From contig NZ_CP067100.1 in assembly GCF_016616235.1 (NCBI RefSeq), positions 4,895,001 through 4,959,000 on the forward strand: a DNA stretch of 64,000 nucleotides. Direction: 5' to 3'. Positions 55,093-64,000 of the stretch are shown in pieces. The DNA is from Bradyrhizobium diazoefficiens. Lineage in GTDB: Bacteria > Pseudomonadota > Alphaproteobacteria > Rhizobiales > Xanthobacteraceae. Every line of letters starts with the position of its first letter. Position 1 is the stretch's first letter. A program made the position numbers and the translations under genes. Below the pieces are notes generated by a model. It saw only the letters and a list, made by a program, of their open reading frames with translations. It did not search any database and was not told the DNA's origin.

Positions 55093-55545
55093 ATGAGTCA
55101 TAAAACGACTAGAGTAATGGCTTCTGTGCAAGTTCAGAGAGCAATGTCAACAGAACAAGTAGAGCTCACTTTTGACGCCTTCGCCAAATGTGGCCCAAGC
55201 ACCGCGACCGTTGGTTACCGTGATGTGTCGACAGGAAGCGTGATAGCCTCGATCGAAATTCCGGCCCAATTGATCGAACGCGCGGTTCTAGAGAATGCTT
55301 CCGTGGAAATCATCTTGTTAGGCGACGGAGAGATTGCCTCCGCTGTCGCTGGGCCGGCCTCTGATTGCTTTTCGGCAACTACGAGCGTCTCCATTGACCA
55401 TCTGGTGGACGCGTTCGTAGCCACCCATAACCTCCACAAGGAAGAGGCGACGGAAGCGGAGCTGAGAACTTTGCTCGGACGCCTTCACAAATCCGTTGAA
55501 GCGGTTGAGCGCACGATCCGTCTCCGCCGAGCTAAGGCGAAATAG
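55093..55545 (+). CDS. hypothetical protein
   Basis: 150 aa from the ATG at 55093; internal ATGs at 55117 and 55144 are alternatives. It has alternating strands (VELTFDAFAKCGPSTATVGY) and a helical end (RTLLGRLHKSVEAVERTIRL). No membrane segment or family recognised. It runs toward the DUF2274 gene tail-to-tail and starts 41 nt from the XRE gene, divergent. Confidence 0.7.
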   Translation: MSHKTTRVMASVQVQRAMSTEQVELTFDAFAKCGPSTATVGYRDVSTGSVIASIEIPAQLIERAVLENASVEIILLGDGEIASAVAGPASDCFSATTSVSIDHLVDAFVATHNLHKEEATEAELRTLLGRLHKSVEAVERTIRLRRAKAK

Positions 55546-55561
55546 GGCCCAGAGTTGCTAC

Positions 55562-55795
55562 CTAAGATGCAGCGCCCAATGAATCGGCGTGCCTTTTCTT
55601 GTTGCCTCTCTTAAAATCTGCGTCACTGTCAAGAAATGCCTCGAGCATGAACGGTATCAGCTCGGCGACTTCCTCCTTGTTGCCGTAGGTCTCCGCATAG
55701 AAGTCAGCATACTCGCCCAGCCGCCGAGCGAGGGGCGGCGCAAGCACGACATTCATCTTCACCGGTGTCCGATCAGGCAGCTTCGCAAGCTTCAT
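55562..55795 (-). CDS. DUF2274 protein of the trb cluster
   Basis: 77 aa. KLAKLPDRTPVKMNVVLAPP and AELIPFMLEAFLDSDADFKR fit DUF2274, a small protein regularly found just after trbI in conjugative elements. It is 3 nt after trbI. Confidence 0.85.
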   Translation of the reverse strand: MKLAKLPDRTPVKMNVVLAPPLARRLGEYADFYAETYGNKEEVAELIPFMLEAFLDSDADFKRGNKKRHADSLGAAS

Positions 55796-55798
55796 TCT

Positions 55799-57076
55799 TC
55801 ACCTGCCCTTCGTGACGGTCTGAATGTTTTGGTATGGCTTCAGCACCAGATCCTTCGAAACAATCACCCGCAACGGCCATCCCGGCCGCACAGTGATCGT
55901 CGGCTGCACGTCGAGTTCGCGCTCCACCAAGCGCTGGCCGGCACGATTGGTCGTTTGCTGCGTGCTTTCCCGCAGCGCCTTCACGAGATCGCTCTCGTCG
56001 TTGCCGATCGATAGCTGGGTCCCGACTCCGATCAAGGTCGCTAGCGCCACGCCCTTGAGCAACTGCCACGTATGGAAGTCCACCTGGTCCTCAAGGCCGG
56101 CATAGCCTGCGACGTCTGTCGCCGGCAGGTTCTCGATCACGATGGAGTTGCCGTTCGGCAGGATGAGCCTTGTCCAGACGACCAACGCCCGCTTTTGGCC
56201 GAAGGCAACGACGCTATCGTATTTGCCCACGATCCTTGTCCCCTGCGGGATCAAGAGATGCTCGCCCGTCACCGTGTCGTAGACGTTCTCGGTGACCTGG
56301 CCGATGGTGGCCCCGGGCAAATCCGAATTCAGCCCCGTGACAAGGCTCGCCGGAATAATCGACCCGGCCATCACGGCATAGTTGGACGGCGCCGGCTTGA
56401 GCGCATGGGGATTGGTGGTCTCCGTGTCGGCTTTCGCCCCCACAAAGGCAAGCTTGCGCGCTTGCGACGACGGAATGATCTCGCTGGAGCGGTCGATCAT
56501 CGCCTGCGCCGTATTTGCGAGTTCCGAAGCAGATGAACCTGTATCGGGCGCTGGGGGCCGGAATGCAGATGGGGTGGCAGCCGGCGCTTCCGTCGTGCTT
56601 GTCTGCTTGCGCTTCTCCTGTTTTTCCGACAGGCGCACGAACAAGCCCGACTCCTTTGCCTGTTGAGCGACCCGTGTCTGGCGGATTCGCTCGGCCCGCT
56701 CGGCGTCTTCCTCTGGGTTGGTGCGGAAGCCCGTGTCCGATGCCACGCCGGACTTCTTCTCGTTTTCGGCAAAAGCCCGGCCGATGTCCCCCGGGGATGG
56801 TGGTCCAAGTCTCGGTGTCGATGGCGGCAGATCCTCGTAGGACTTCGGCAGCTTGCTCAATCCTTCGGCGGTCTGCTTGCGGTCGGTATTGTAAAGCTCG
56901 GTCCGCTCCGACTGCTTAAAGGGGTGCGGTTGGAGCGCAATGAGTATCGCCCCGCCAATGAACAGCGCGGCCACGGCGCAGCCGATCATAAGGGCGCGCC
57001 TATTGAGCCGCCGAACCGGCCGCGGACGTGCTCGCAGTTCAAGCGGCTCCGGATCCTGATCCAATCCTGTCGTCAT
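55799..57076 (-). CDS. trbI: conjugal transfer protein TrbI
   Basis: 425 aa, VirB10-like. One membrane helix (LMIGCAVAALFIGGAILIAL), a Pro-rich linker, and the core KLAFVGAKADTETTNPHALK with a conserved GTRIVGKYDSVVAFGQKRAL. It spans both membranes in the mating-pair channel. It overlaps trbG by ATGA. Confidence 0.93.
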   Translation of the reverse strand: MTTGLDQDPEPLELRARPRPVRRLNRRALMIGCAVAALFIGGAILIALQPHPFKQSERTELYNTDRKQTAEGLSKLPKSYEDLPPSTPRLGPPSPGDIGRAFAENEKKSGVASDTGFRTNPEEDAERAERIRQTRVAQQAKESGLFVRLSEKQEKRKQTSTTEAPAATPSAFRPPAPDTGSSASELANTAQAMIDRSSEIIPSSQARKLAFVGAKADTETTNPHALKPAPSNYAVMAGSIIPASLVTGLNSDLPGATIGQVTENVYDTVTGEHLLIPQGTRIVGKYDSVVAFGQKRALVVWTRLILPNGNSIVIENLPATDVAGYAGLEDQVDFHTWQLLKGVALATLIGVGTQLSIGNDESDLVKALRESTQQTTNRAGQRLVERELDVQPTITVRPGWPLRVIVSKDLVLKPYQNIQTVTKGR

Positions 57077-58098
57077 GAGGCGCTCCCGGTGCTGAAGGCC
57101 TGCGACAGCGGTCGCGCGTCGATACGGATGATCCGGACGATGCGCTGCGGACTTTCACCAAGGCGAAGCTCGGCGGCACCGAACATCCGATCGACGATGT
57201 AGTAGGAACCGCGGACCCGGTAGTTGACGAGGTTTGGCCGGCCATCAGCGCCGGCAACGAACAAGGGCGGTGCCTCCCCTTGCGACAGGCCCGACGGCAT
57301 CTGGATGTAGACCTTGCGGCCGTCGTCGAAGGCGCGCAACGGCCGCCACGGCGGATCGTCTCCCTCGATCCGATAGCGGAAGTTCAGGCTATCGAGCCGC
57401 ACCCCGCGATCGGCGATCCGCTCCTCGCTCTCCTGGGCGAGGACGTTCTGCTTATGGAGCGCAACGAGTGTATCCGTCGGATACGTCCACGAGATGGACG
57501 CCATATAGGTCTGTTTGGTCGACACGAGCTCGAGGTGATAGGCCCGCCGATCAGTCAGGACCACGAGGTTGGTCTGGATATCTGGAAGCGTTGGCTTGAC
57601 CAGGATGTGCACCCGCCGGGCGCTTCCCTGCCCGCTCGAGGTATCGCCAACCACCCAACGAACCGTATCGCCGGTCGAGACGTCGATCAGTTCCTCGCCC
57701 GGTTGCAGCGCGATAGTCGAGACCTTTTCCGGGCTTGCATAGAGCCGGTAGAGAGCGCCTTCCGTCCAGGGATAGACCTGGATAGCGTTGATATATCCGG
57801 CGCGTGTCGGCTCCATCCGCGCCGCCTTGTTTGCCTTCGCGATCGCCTGCTCCGGCGGAAGCTTTTCCTCCTTGGGACTCTTTGTTGGAAAGGGCTTCAA
57901 CTGGCCCGGCAACGGCAGGAGCTTGGGCGTTTCGACCACTTGTACCGGCGCTGGCGGATCGGCGTCCGGAAGCGCCTTCTCAAAGGTCATCTCATCATAG
58001 GGCGCTTCGAGGTTGAGCTTGGTGGCGCATCCGGCAAGCGCAAACGACAGGGTGAGGACGCTGGCCGACGCGAGCTTGGTGAGGGCTTTGGAATTCAT
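57073..58098 (-). CDS. trbG: conjugal transfer protein TrbG
   Basis: 341 aa from the ATG at 58098, a lipoprotein-type signal (LSFALAGC) as in VirB9-like proteins. IQVYPWTEGALYRLYASPEK and NFRYRIEGDDPPWRPLRAFD are family motifs. It forms the outer-membrane core complex with trbI. Overlaps trbF by ATGA. Confidence 0.92.
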   Translation of the reverse strand: MNSKALTKLASASVLTLSFALAGCATKLNLEAPYDEMTFEKALPDADPPAPVQVVETPKLLPLPGQLKPFPTKSPKEEKLPPEQAIAKANKAARMEPTRAGYINAIQVYPWTEGALYRLYASPEKVSTIALQPGEELIDVSTGDTVRWVVGDTSSGQGSARRVHILVKPTLPDIQTNLVVLTDRRAYHLELVSTKQTYMASISWTYPTDTLVALHKQNVLAQESEERIADRGVRLDSLNFRYRIEGDDPPWRPLRAFDDGRKVYIQMPSGLSQGEAPPLFVAGADGRPNLVNYRVRGSYYIVDRMFGAAELRLGESPQRIVRIIRIDARPLSQAFSTGSAS

Positions 58099-58799
58099 TT
58101 GGCGTCTCCAATGAGGTCGCGCGACCAGTTGAGGGAGTGGACGTAGAGGCCGAGAGGATTCTTCCGGAGCGTTTCGGCATCCGCGGGCGGCTTGAGAACG
58201 GTGGTAACAAGACCGGTAAAGCGCTCTGTTTTTGCGATCGTGCCGTTCTCGTAAGTGTTCTCCTTCCAGCGGATCTCGAAGCTGTCGCCGGACGCACGCA
58301 CCACCGAGGTGACTTCGGTCGTCACCGTCTTGGACCCAATTTTCGTGAACGGATCGGCCTCCCGCGCGTAGTCGTTCAGCGCCTGCGCACCGCGGTCTGT
58401 GACGAAGTCGTAGGCGCGCAGCCAATTCGCCCGGACAATGATCGGATCGATCGAGAGCGAGCGAACGTTCTCGATGAACCGCGCGAGAAAATGCGCGATC
58501 TGCGCGTCTGAAGGCTGGTAGGCTTCGAGCGCCGGCCCGACGGCTCGGACTTCGCCGAGCCGATCGACCTCGACCACGTAGGGAACGACACCCGAGCGAG
58601 CGATCTGGCTAAATATCGTCAAGCCAAGGACACTGGACAGGCCGATGGCTGCCAGTGCTGCCAGCCGCCAATTGCTGGCCTGAACACGGGCAGACCCCAA
58701 CCGCTCGTCCCAGACCTGGGCTGCCTTCTGGTAGGGTGTGACCGGCTCAGGCGTCTCGCCATAGCGAACGGATGCGCGCTGAAAGGGATGACTTGCCAT
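58095..58799 (-). CDS. trbF: conjugal transfer protein TrbF
   Basis: 234 aa, VirB8-like. One N-terminal membrane helix (LAALAAIGLSSVLGLTIFSQ) and a periplasmic domain with YVVEVDRLGEVRAVGPALEA and VHSLNWSRDLI. It lies between trbL and trbG; the 4-nt overlap with trbG shows coupling. Confidence 0.92.
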   Translation of the reverse strand: MASHPFQRASVRYGETPEPVTPYQKAAQVWDERLGSARVQASNWRLAALAAIGLSSVLGLTIFSQIARSGVVPYVVEVDRLGEVRAVGPALEAYQPSDAQIAHFLARFIENVRSLSIDPIIVRANWLRAYDFVTDRGAQALNDYAREADPFTKIGSKTVTTEVTSVVRASGDSFEIRWKENTYENGTIAKTERFTGLVTTVLKPPADAETLRKNPLGLYVHSLNWSRDLIGDAK

Positions 58800-58802
58800 A
58801 TC

Positions 58803-59966
58803 CTACTCCTCCCCCAGCTTCGGAGCCGAAGAATGCCCGCCCTTGTCACCCTCCTTCAGGGTGTGAGCAGCGACCTGAGCCGCTTCCCTTGCGTGTCCGC
58901 GTCCTGACGAGGCGGCCGAACGACCCGCGCCTGAAGCAGCCGCTCCGTTCGTTGCGCCGCCGGTGCCCGCGCTTGAGAGCTGGTCCACGGTTGCGGCTCG
59001 GGCTGACGTGCCCGCAGCCGAAGATGCTCCCGTGAGCGATGCTGCGGATCGAACCGCAGTCATTGAACCGCCTGCTGCAACGCGAAGACCACCCGCGGCC
59101 ACCGCTCCGCCGCCGATCACGACAGCTGCCGCACCCGCTACCGTTCCTGCTGCCGCGCCGGCGCCAAGCTGAGGCGCGCCAGAGACCAATCCCGCCGCGA
59201 TTCCCGGGCCGAAGATCCCAAGCCCAAACAGCGAAAGGGCCGCCAGCAACAAGCTCATGGCCGACACGATGTCGACCGGCCGCGTCAGCGTGCTCGCGAG
59301 CTGGCCGAAGATGGTCGAACCGATGCCGATGATGATCGCGAGCACCATCACCTTCACCCCCGAGGCGACCACGTTGCCGAGCGTCTTTTCCGCGAGGAAT
59401 GCGGTCTTTCCCCACAAGGCGAACGGCACGAGGATGAAGCTTGCAAGCGTCGTCAGCTTGAACTCAATCAACGTGACGAAGAGCTGAATCGAGAGCACGA
59501 AGAACGCGAGCACGATCAGGATCCAGCAGAAGAGCAGGATCAGAATAGTCGGCATGTTGGTCAGGACATCAAAGCCGGAGTATTGGCTTGTCTCCTCCAG
59601 AAGAGGATGAGCCGCCGTAAACCCGGCAGAGGCGACAAAGCCCGGCCGCGCCAGGTCAGCTGCGCTTAAGCTGCCGCCGGATGCCTTCAGCCCGATGCTG
59701 GAGAACGACGCGAACACGATATCGGCGAGGCTCTTGAAGTTGCCGATAATGAACGCGAAAGCGCCGACATAAAGCACCTTCTTGGCAAGCGTGACCATGA
59801 TGTGGTCGTCCGCGCGCATGCTCCAGGCTAGACCGGCAAGCGTCAGGTCGATGCCGATCAACGTTGAACTCAAGAATGAGACATCGCCGGACAGAAGACC
59901 AAATCCAGAGTCGATGTAGCGCGAAAAGGTGTCGGTGAACCGGTCGATGACGGAGAGATCAGCCAT
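58803..59966 (-). CDS. trbL: conjugal transfer protein TrbL
   Basis: 387 aa VirB6-like polytopic protein, with an N-terminal FSRYIDSGFGLLSGDVSFLS and LFVTLIEFKLTTLASFILVP at its core, about six helices, and a Ser/Ala/Gly-rich C-terminal tail (about 280-387). It sits between trbJ and trbF. Confidence 0.92.
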   Translation of the reverse strand: MADLSVIDRFTDTFSRYIDSGFGLLSGDVSFLSSTLIGIDLTLAGLAWSMRADDHIMVTLAKKVLYVGAFAFIIGNFKSLADIVFASFSSIGLKASGGSLSAADLARPGFVASAGFTAAHPLLEETSQYSGFDVLTNMPTILILLFCWILIVLAFFVLSIQLFVTLIEFKLTTLASFILVPFALWGKTAFLAEKTLGNVVASGVKVMVLAIIIGIGSTIFGQLASTLTRPVDIVSAMSLLLAALSLFGLGIFGPGIAAGLVSGAPQLGAGAAAGTVAGAAAVVIGGGAVAAGGLRVAAGGSMTAVRSAASLTGASSAAGTSARAATVDQLSSAGTGGATNGAAASGAGRSAASSGRGHAREAAQVAAHTLKEGDKGGHSSAPKLGEE

Positions 59967-59977
59967 GGCGCCCTCAC

Positions 59978-60730
59978 CTACTTGCCGGCGGTGTAGGCAT
60001 GGCCATCGCCTATGAAGCGATTGAATCGCTCCTTCGCGGCGGCTGACGACGCTTGCTGTTCGGCGGCGCGCAACGTCTCAGCGCGCGCCTGCGTTGCCAT
60101 GAGCGCCTGGGTCTGCAACGACTGCTTGATCTGGAGGCCAAGCAGCTCGTTGCCGGACTGTTGGGCCTGTAGTGAGCCGACCGCAGCAGACGAATTCGCC
60201 ATCAGCGTTCGAAGCGTCTGGCCGTCCTGGTCCAAAGAACTGACGATAGCCGACTGGATGGTGAGCGACTGTTTCAGACCATCGTAGCTATTGTCCCATC
60301 GCGACGTCGCATCCAAGACGAGCTTGTCAGACGAAACGGCTGCCGCATATTGGCGAGGATAAAGCCGTTCAAAATCCTGCTGGGTCTTCTGAACATCAAA
60401 CGAGAGGTTCTTCGCCTGAGCAATCAGGCCGTTCATCTGAGCGATCGTCGATGTGAGCTGGCCAGCCACGCTTGTAGGCAGGCTCGCGAGATGTTTGGAC
60501 TGATTCAGCAGCGACTGCGCCTGGTTTTCGAGGCTCCTGATCTGGTTGTTGATTTGCTCGAGCGCGCGCGCGGCCGTCAGAAGATTCTGACCGTAATTCG
60601 TGGGATCGAAGACGATATCGAACGCGCCGAGCCGCCGCGACCCATTCACCGCGATCACGAACGATAGTAGCGTTGTCAGAATAACTCTTGAGGTTGTGCC
60701 CATGAACATGCGACCTGTACTTTCGAGCAT
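59978..60730 (-). CDS. trbJ: conjugal transfer protein TrbJ
   Basis: 250 aa, VirB5-like. A signal peptide, FDPTNYGQNLLTAARALEQI and a coiled-coil with IRSLENQAQSLLNQSKHLAS. The start may be the ATG at 60730 or the internal MGTTSRV. Follows trbE by 27 nt. Confidence 0.9.
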   Translation of the reverse strand: MLESTGRMFMGTTSRVILTTLLSFVIAVNGSRRLGAFDIVFDPTNYGQNLLTAARALEQINNQIRSLENQAQSLLNQSKHLASLPTSVAGQLTSTIAQMNGLIAQAKNLSFDVQKTQQDFERLYPRQYAAAVSSDKLVLDATSRWDNSYDGLKQSLTIQSAIVSSLDQDGQTLRTLMANSSAAVGSLQAQQSGNELLGLQIKQSLQTQALMATQARAETLRAAEQQASSAAAKERFNRFIGDGHAYTAGK

Positions 60731-60757
60731 GGAAGACTCCAGGGATTGAGATTGAGG

Positions 60758-63349
60758 TCAGGCCTTATGAGCCTGTTCGAAGGTGCTGATGAGATTGGCG
60801 GCCCAGTTCAGACCGCGTTCGGCGAGGTAGCGCTCGGCGAAATGACGAGGCCCGGTGCGGGCAAGGACGGCGTCAATGGCGCGCTGATCCTCTGGTGCGG
60901 AGGCTCCGACGAGCGCGAGCGCGACTGGTCCTAGGCCCAGCTCAAACAGGCGATTGCCGGCACGGGACTGCAAATAGTAGTCACGTTTGGGGAATGCTTC
61001 CGCGATCAGGCGATTTTGTGTGTCGTTCAAGCCGAACCGGCGGTAAGTCTCGGTTTGGGTCGGCTCCAGCGCACGGGGGTTCGGCAGGAAGACCCTGCTT
61101 GGACAGGATTCGATGATCGCAGGAGCAATCTGGCTGTCCGCAATATCGGCGAGCGACTGGGTCGCAAAAATGACCGAGACGTTCTTCTTGCGTAGCGTCT
61201 TCAGCCATTCGCGGATACGGCTTGAGAACAGCGGATCGTCCAGAAACACCCAGGCTTCATCAAGCACCAGCAAGGTGGGCCGGCCGTCGAAGCGGTCTTC
61301 CAGGGTGTGGAAGAGATAGGTCAGAACCGGCGCGACCAAGCCTGGCAACGCCACCAGTTCTTCCATTTCGAAGGTCAGCACGTCCGCACCGGAAAGACGG
61401 TCGGCGTCTGCGTCCAGGAACCGACCGTAGGGTCCTTCGAGCGTGTAAGGCTGTAGCGCCTGCCGAAGCGCGTCGCGCGCAAGCAACGCGACGAGCCCTG
61501 TCATTGTCCGCTGCGGGACGGGCGCCGAACCGAGGCTCTTCAACGCCGACCAGAGCGTCTCCTTGACTTCGGGCATTACGGTCACGCGCTCATGAGCGAG
61601 TACGCCGCAAAGCCAGTCGAGCGCCCAGAGCCTCGCTCCCTCCTCCGCGACATCCTTGAGCGGCTGGAATGCAATGCCGCCCTTGGCGCCCAGCTCATAC
61701 CAGGCTCCAGATAGCGCGAGCGTGGTAGCCCGTGCCGACCGACCCTTGTCAAATGTGATCAATTGAGCGTTCGGATAGCGCCGGAATTGAAGGGCAAGCA
61801 TCGATAGCAGGACCGACTTGCCCGCGCCCGTAGGACCGACGATGATCGTATGCCCGACGTCGCCGGCGTGGAGCGACAACCGGAACGGAGTCGCGCCCTT
61901 GGTCTTGGCGATCAGAAGTGGCGGTCCATCGAGATGCTCGCAGCGTTCGGGTCCGGCCCATACCGCCGACAATGGGCACATGTGGGCCAGGTTCAGCGTA
62001 TGAACGATGGGCTGGCGGATGTTGGCATAAGCTTGCCCCGGCAGACCGCCGAGCCAAGCCTCAACCGCATTGACGCTCTCGCGGATCGCCGTGAACCCGC
62101 GGCTATTGATCACCCGCTCGACCGCGCGGATCTTCTCGTCCGCTTGATGCGAGTCCTCGTCGCTTACGGTGACCGTCGTCGTGATGTAGCCGAAGGCAAC
62201 CAGATCGTCGCCAAGCTCGGACAGAGCCGCGTCGGCATCGAGAGCCTTGTTGCTGGCATCGGTGTCGAGCAGCGCCGCCTGCTCGTTGAACATGACCTCT
62301 TTGAGGATCGCTGCGAGCGACTTCCGCTTGGCAAACCACTGCCGCCGGTAACGAGACAGCGTCGCATTTGCCTGCGTGCGGTCGAGCGGAATGAACCGGG
62401 TGGCCCAGCGGTAGGGAACGCCAAGCCGGTTCAGTTCGTCAAGCAGGCCAGGAAACGTGACGTGCGGAAACCCAAGAACGGTCAGCGCACGCAGATGGCT
62501 CCGCCCGATTGCCGGGGATAATCCGCCGGTTAGTGGCTCATCGCTCAGGAAGCAATCGAGATAGGCCGGAGTCTTGGGAACGCGGACCGGATGGCGCTTG
62601 GTCGAAACGCAGCTATGGAGATAGGTGAGCGTCTCCGCATCGTTGAGGGGCCAAATCTCGGGCAAGACCGACGAAAGCAGATCGATCGCCCGGTCGGTTT
62701 CCTGGATGAACCGTTGGAGATGCTCCCGATAGCCCTGCTCGCTTCTCTCGGGCCTTTCCCGGCCGTCGATATTATCGGCGTGGGGAATGTCGGCCGGCGC
62801 TATATTCTCGCGTCGATCAGCATCGGCGGTCGATTGATCCCGACGAATCCGCCGACCTCCTCTCACCGCGCGATCCCTCTGTTTCGGACGCTCGAGGAAC
62901 AGGCCCTCGAGGCGCGAGATCCTCTCGGCCGGCGGCAAGTACATCAGGGTCAGATGCAGCACACTTTCGAAATGCTGCCCGCCCGGGCGTGAAGGATCCT
63001 CCCATGCTACCCCAGTGGCGCCTTCGAAGGCGGCGCGTCGTTCCTCATCGACCAGCCAGGACACCGGGTCCGGAAACTCTGACCGCGGGTATTCGGAGGC
63101 CGGAATGCGCGTGGCATCAAAGAAGAGAGCCCAGCCTGAGCCGAAACGCTTCAAAACGTTGTTGACGCGGGACGCGACGCTCATCAGCTCGGCCTCGGTG
63201 GCACTGTCGAGGTCCGGTCCGCGGTAGCGTATCGTTCGCTGAAAGCTGCCGTCCTTGTTCAGGATGACGCCCGGCGCAACCAGGCATGCCCATGGCAGCC
63301 AATCAGCCAGCCGATAGGCATTGCCGCGGAATTCTCTCAAGTTCAGCAT
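60758..63349 (-). CDS. trbE: conjugal transfer ATPase TrbE
   Basis: 863 aa from the ATG at 63349, VirB4-like. Walker A GPTGAGKSVLLSMLALQF has Lys at about 511, and Walker B is TLLVLDEAWVFLDDP. It powers pilus assembly and DNA transfer. It overlaps trbD by 7 nt. Confidence 0.95.
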   Translation of the reverse strand: MLNLREFRGNAYRLADWLPWACLVAPGVILNKDGSFQRTIRYRGPDLDSATEAELMSVASRVNNVLKRFGSGWALFFDATRIPASEYPRSEFPDPVSWLVDEERRAAFEGATGVAWEDPSRPGGQHFESVLHLTLMYLPPAERISRLEGLFLERPKQRDRAVRGGRRIRRDQSTADADRRENIAPADIPHADNIDGRERPERSEQGYREHLQRFIQETDRAIDLLSSVLPEIWPLNDAETLTYLHSCVSTKRHPVRVPKTPAYLDCFLSDEPLTGGLSPAIGRSHLRALTVLGFPHVTFPGLLDELNRLGVPYRWATRFIPLDRTQANATLSRYRRQWFAKRKSLAAILKEVMFNEQAALLDTDASNKALDADAALSELGDDLVAFGYITTTVTVSDEDSHQADEKIRAVERVINSRGFTAIRESVNAVEAWLGGLPGQAYANIRQPIVHTLNLAHMCPLSAVWAGPERCEHLDGPPLLIAKTKGATPFRLSLHAGDVGHTIIVGPTGAGKSVLLSMLALQFRRYPNAQLITFDKGRSARATTLALSGAWYELGAKGGIAFQPLKDVAEEGARLWALDWLCGVLAHERVTVMPEVKETLWSALKSLGSAPVPQRTMTGLVALLARDALRQALQPYTLEGPYGRFLDADADRLSGADVLTFEMEELVALPGLVAPVLTYLFHTLEDRFDGRPTLLVLDEAWVFLDDPLFSSRIREWLKTLRKKNVSVIFATQSLADIADSQIAPAIIESCPSRVFLPNPRALEPTQTETYRRFGLNDTQNRLIAEAFPKRDYYLQSRAGNRLFELGLGPVALALVGASAPEDQRAIDAVLARTGPRHFAERYLAERGLNWAANLISTFEQAHKA

Positions 63350-63600
63350 GCGAGCCGCCCTTTGTGCTTGGTGTGACGGATGGCGACCTCGACGAAAGCC
63401 GGGTCGCGTTTGGCGAGCCAAACGGCGGCGCTATGGCCGATCACCCAGAGCACCAGGCCCGCGAGCCAAAGCCGCAAGCCGAGCGCCAGCACAGCCGAGA
63501 GGGTCCCGATCAGGATGGCGGCGGCACGCGGGGCGCCACCGATCAGGATGGGTTCAGTCAACGAGCGGTGGAGCACGAGTTCAAAACCATCCGGGCGCAT
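63343..63600 (-). CDS. trbD: conjugal transfer protein TrbD
   Basis: 85 aa from the ATG at 63600, VirB3-like: FELVLHRSLTEPILIGGAPR is the conserved N-terminus, with two membrane segments following. It shares 1 nt with the trbC stop (TGATG). Confidence 0.93.
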   Translation of the reverse strand: MRPDGFELVLHRSLTEPILIGGAPRAAAILIGTLSAVLALGLRLWLAGLVLWVIGHSAAVWLAKRDPAFVEVAIRHTKHKGRLAC

Positions 63601-63968
63601 CAGATCAGTGCTCCGCCACCAAATGAGAAGAACGACAAGAAGAACGAGCTCGCGGCGAAGGCGATCGAGAGGCCGAACACGACCTGGACCATCTTGCGGA
63701 ATCCACCGGAGGTGTCGCCGAAGGCCAGCGATATGCCTGTTACCGTGATGATGATGACGGCGACGATCTTGGCGACCGGTCCCTGCACGGATTCCAGGAC
63801 GCGCTCGAGCGGCGCTTCCCATGGCATGCCCGAACCAGCGGCCTGTGCCGCCGTGACACTGAGGAGCATGCAGGCCGAGGCCACACTGAGCTCGACCAGA
63901 GGCAAACCGCTGACCGAACAGCAGCTGCGCAGGCGCGAACGCATGTTTAGACGCAGACGAATGGACAT
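63600..63968 (-). CDS. trbC: conjugal transfer pilin-like TrbC
   Basis: 122 aa, VirB2-like. A signal-like leader (SVASACMLLSVTAAQAAGSG) and two helices (AKIVAVIIITVTGISLAFGD, FGLSIAFAASSFFLSFFSFG). It is the pilus subunit precursor. It sits at the window edge and a trbB gene is expected upstream. Confidence 0.92.
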   Translation of the reverse strand: MSIRLRLNMRSRLRSCCSVSGLPLVELSVASACMLLSVTAAQAAGSGMPWEAPLERVLESVQGPVAKIVAVIIITVTGISLAFGDTSGGFRKMVQVVFGLSIAFAASSFFLSFFSFGGGALI

Positions 63969-64000
63969 ATTGCAGTCTCCTTCAGGTCAGAGGCGATGGG
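63969..64000 (-). other. edge of window, upstream of trbC
   Basis: Only 32 nt remain, including AAGGAG before trbC. A trbB end is expected by synteny but is too short to identify. Confidence 0.4.

Overview
The window is high-GC chromosomal DNA of an alphaproteobacterium. Bradyrhizobium or a close relative (Nitrobacteraceae) is the best guess. This rests on the FixK/FNR-type boxes, the FixJ-type response regulators, the periplasmic nitrate reductase operon, and DUF3300/DUF3141/IalB-type proteins. No species is claimed. No tRNA, rRNA or CRISPR array was seen.

Bases 1-38,700 form a dense low-oxygen (FixK-type) gene block. Eleven near-palindromic TTGA-N6-TCAA boxes lie in it; ten sit 26-110 nt before a gene start, several between divergent genes, and one has no target. 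Under them are: a DUF3300 protein and an HlyD/DUF3302-like membrane pair; polyphosphate kinase 2; an AspT-type exchanger with a large PLP amino-acid decarboxylase; a SulP transporter with a DUF1275 protein; a family of alpha/beta hydrolases; a two-subunit CoA-transferase with a MaoC hydratase; an operon of a PhaC-like DUF3141 protein, phosphate acetyltransferase, acetate kinase and FabI; an AI-2E-family permease; a GNAT acetyltransferase; and napEDABC. A regulatory cluster (15.1-17.3 kb) has a receiver-only protein, a FixJ-type regulator and a cysteine-free Crp/Fnr (FixK-like) protein. Together these suggest survival without oxygen: nitrate respiration, acetate/ATP fermentation, acyl-CoA or PHA turnover, polyphosphate use and amino-acid-driven proton pumping. 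Two genes are scarred by deletion: a truncated DUF2092 gene, and a chimera of an AspT N-terminus with a hydrolase.

From about 38.7 kb the style changes to a genomic island: gene-poor DNA with diverged repeats, an acidic winged-helix-like protein, a stretch predicted to fold into consecutive RNA hairpins, a DUF4145 protein, unknown small membrane proteins, an IS66 remnant, a nuclease-like SEC-C protein, and a fragment of a Ku gene.

The most striking accessory locus is a three-gene overlapping operon (48,061-54,343): an FAD/NAD(P)-binding protein, a 233-aa protein and an SMC/Rad50-like ATPase with a zinc hook. It resembles the layout of ABC three-component conflict systems. Next to it, behind an XRE regulator, a conjugation cluster (trbC-D-E-J-L-F-G-I plus DUF2274) runs to the window end, so the island is probably an integrative conjugative element or its relic.
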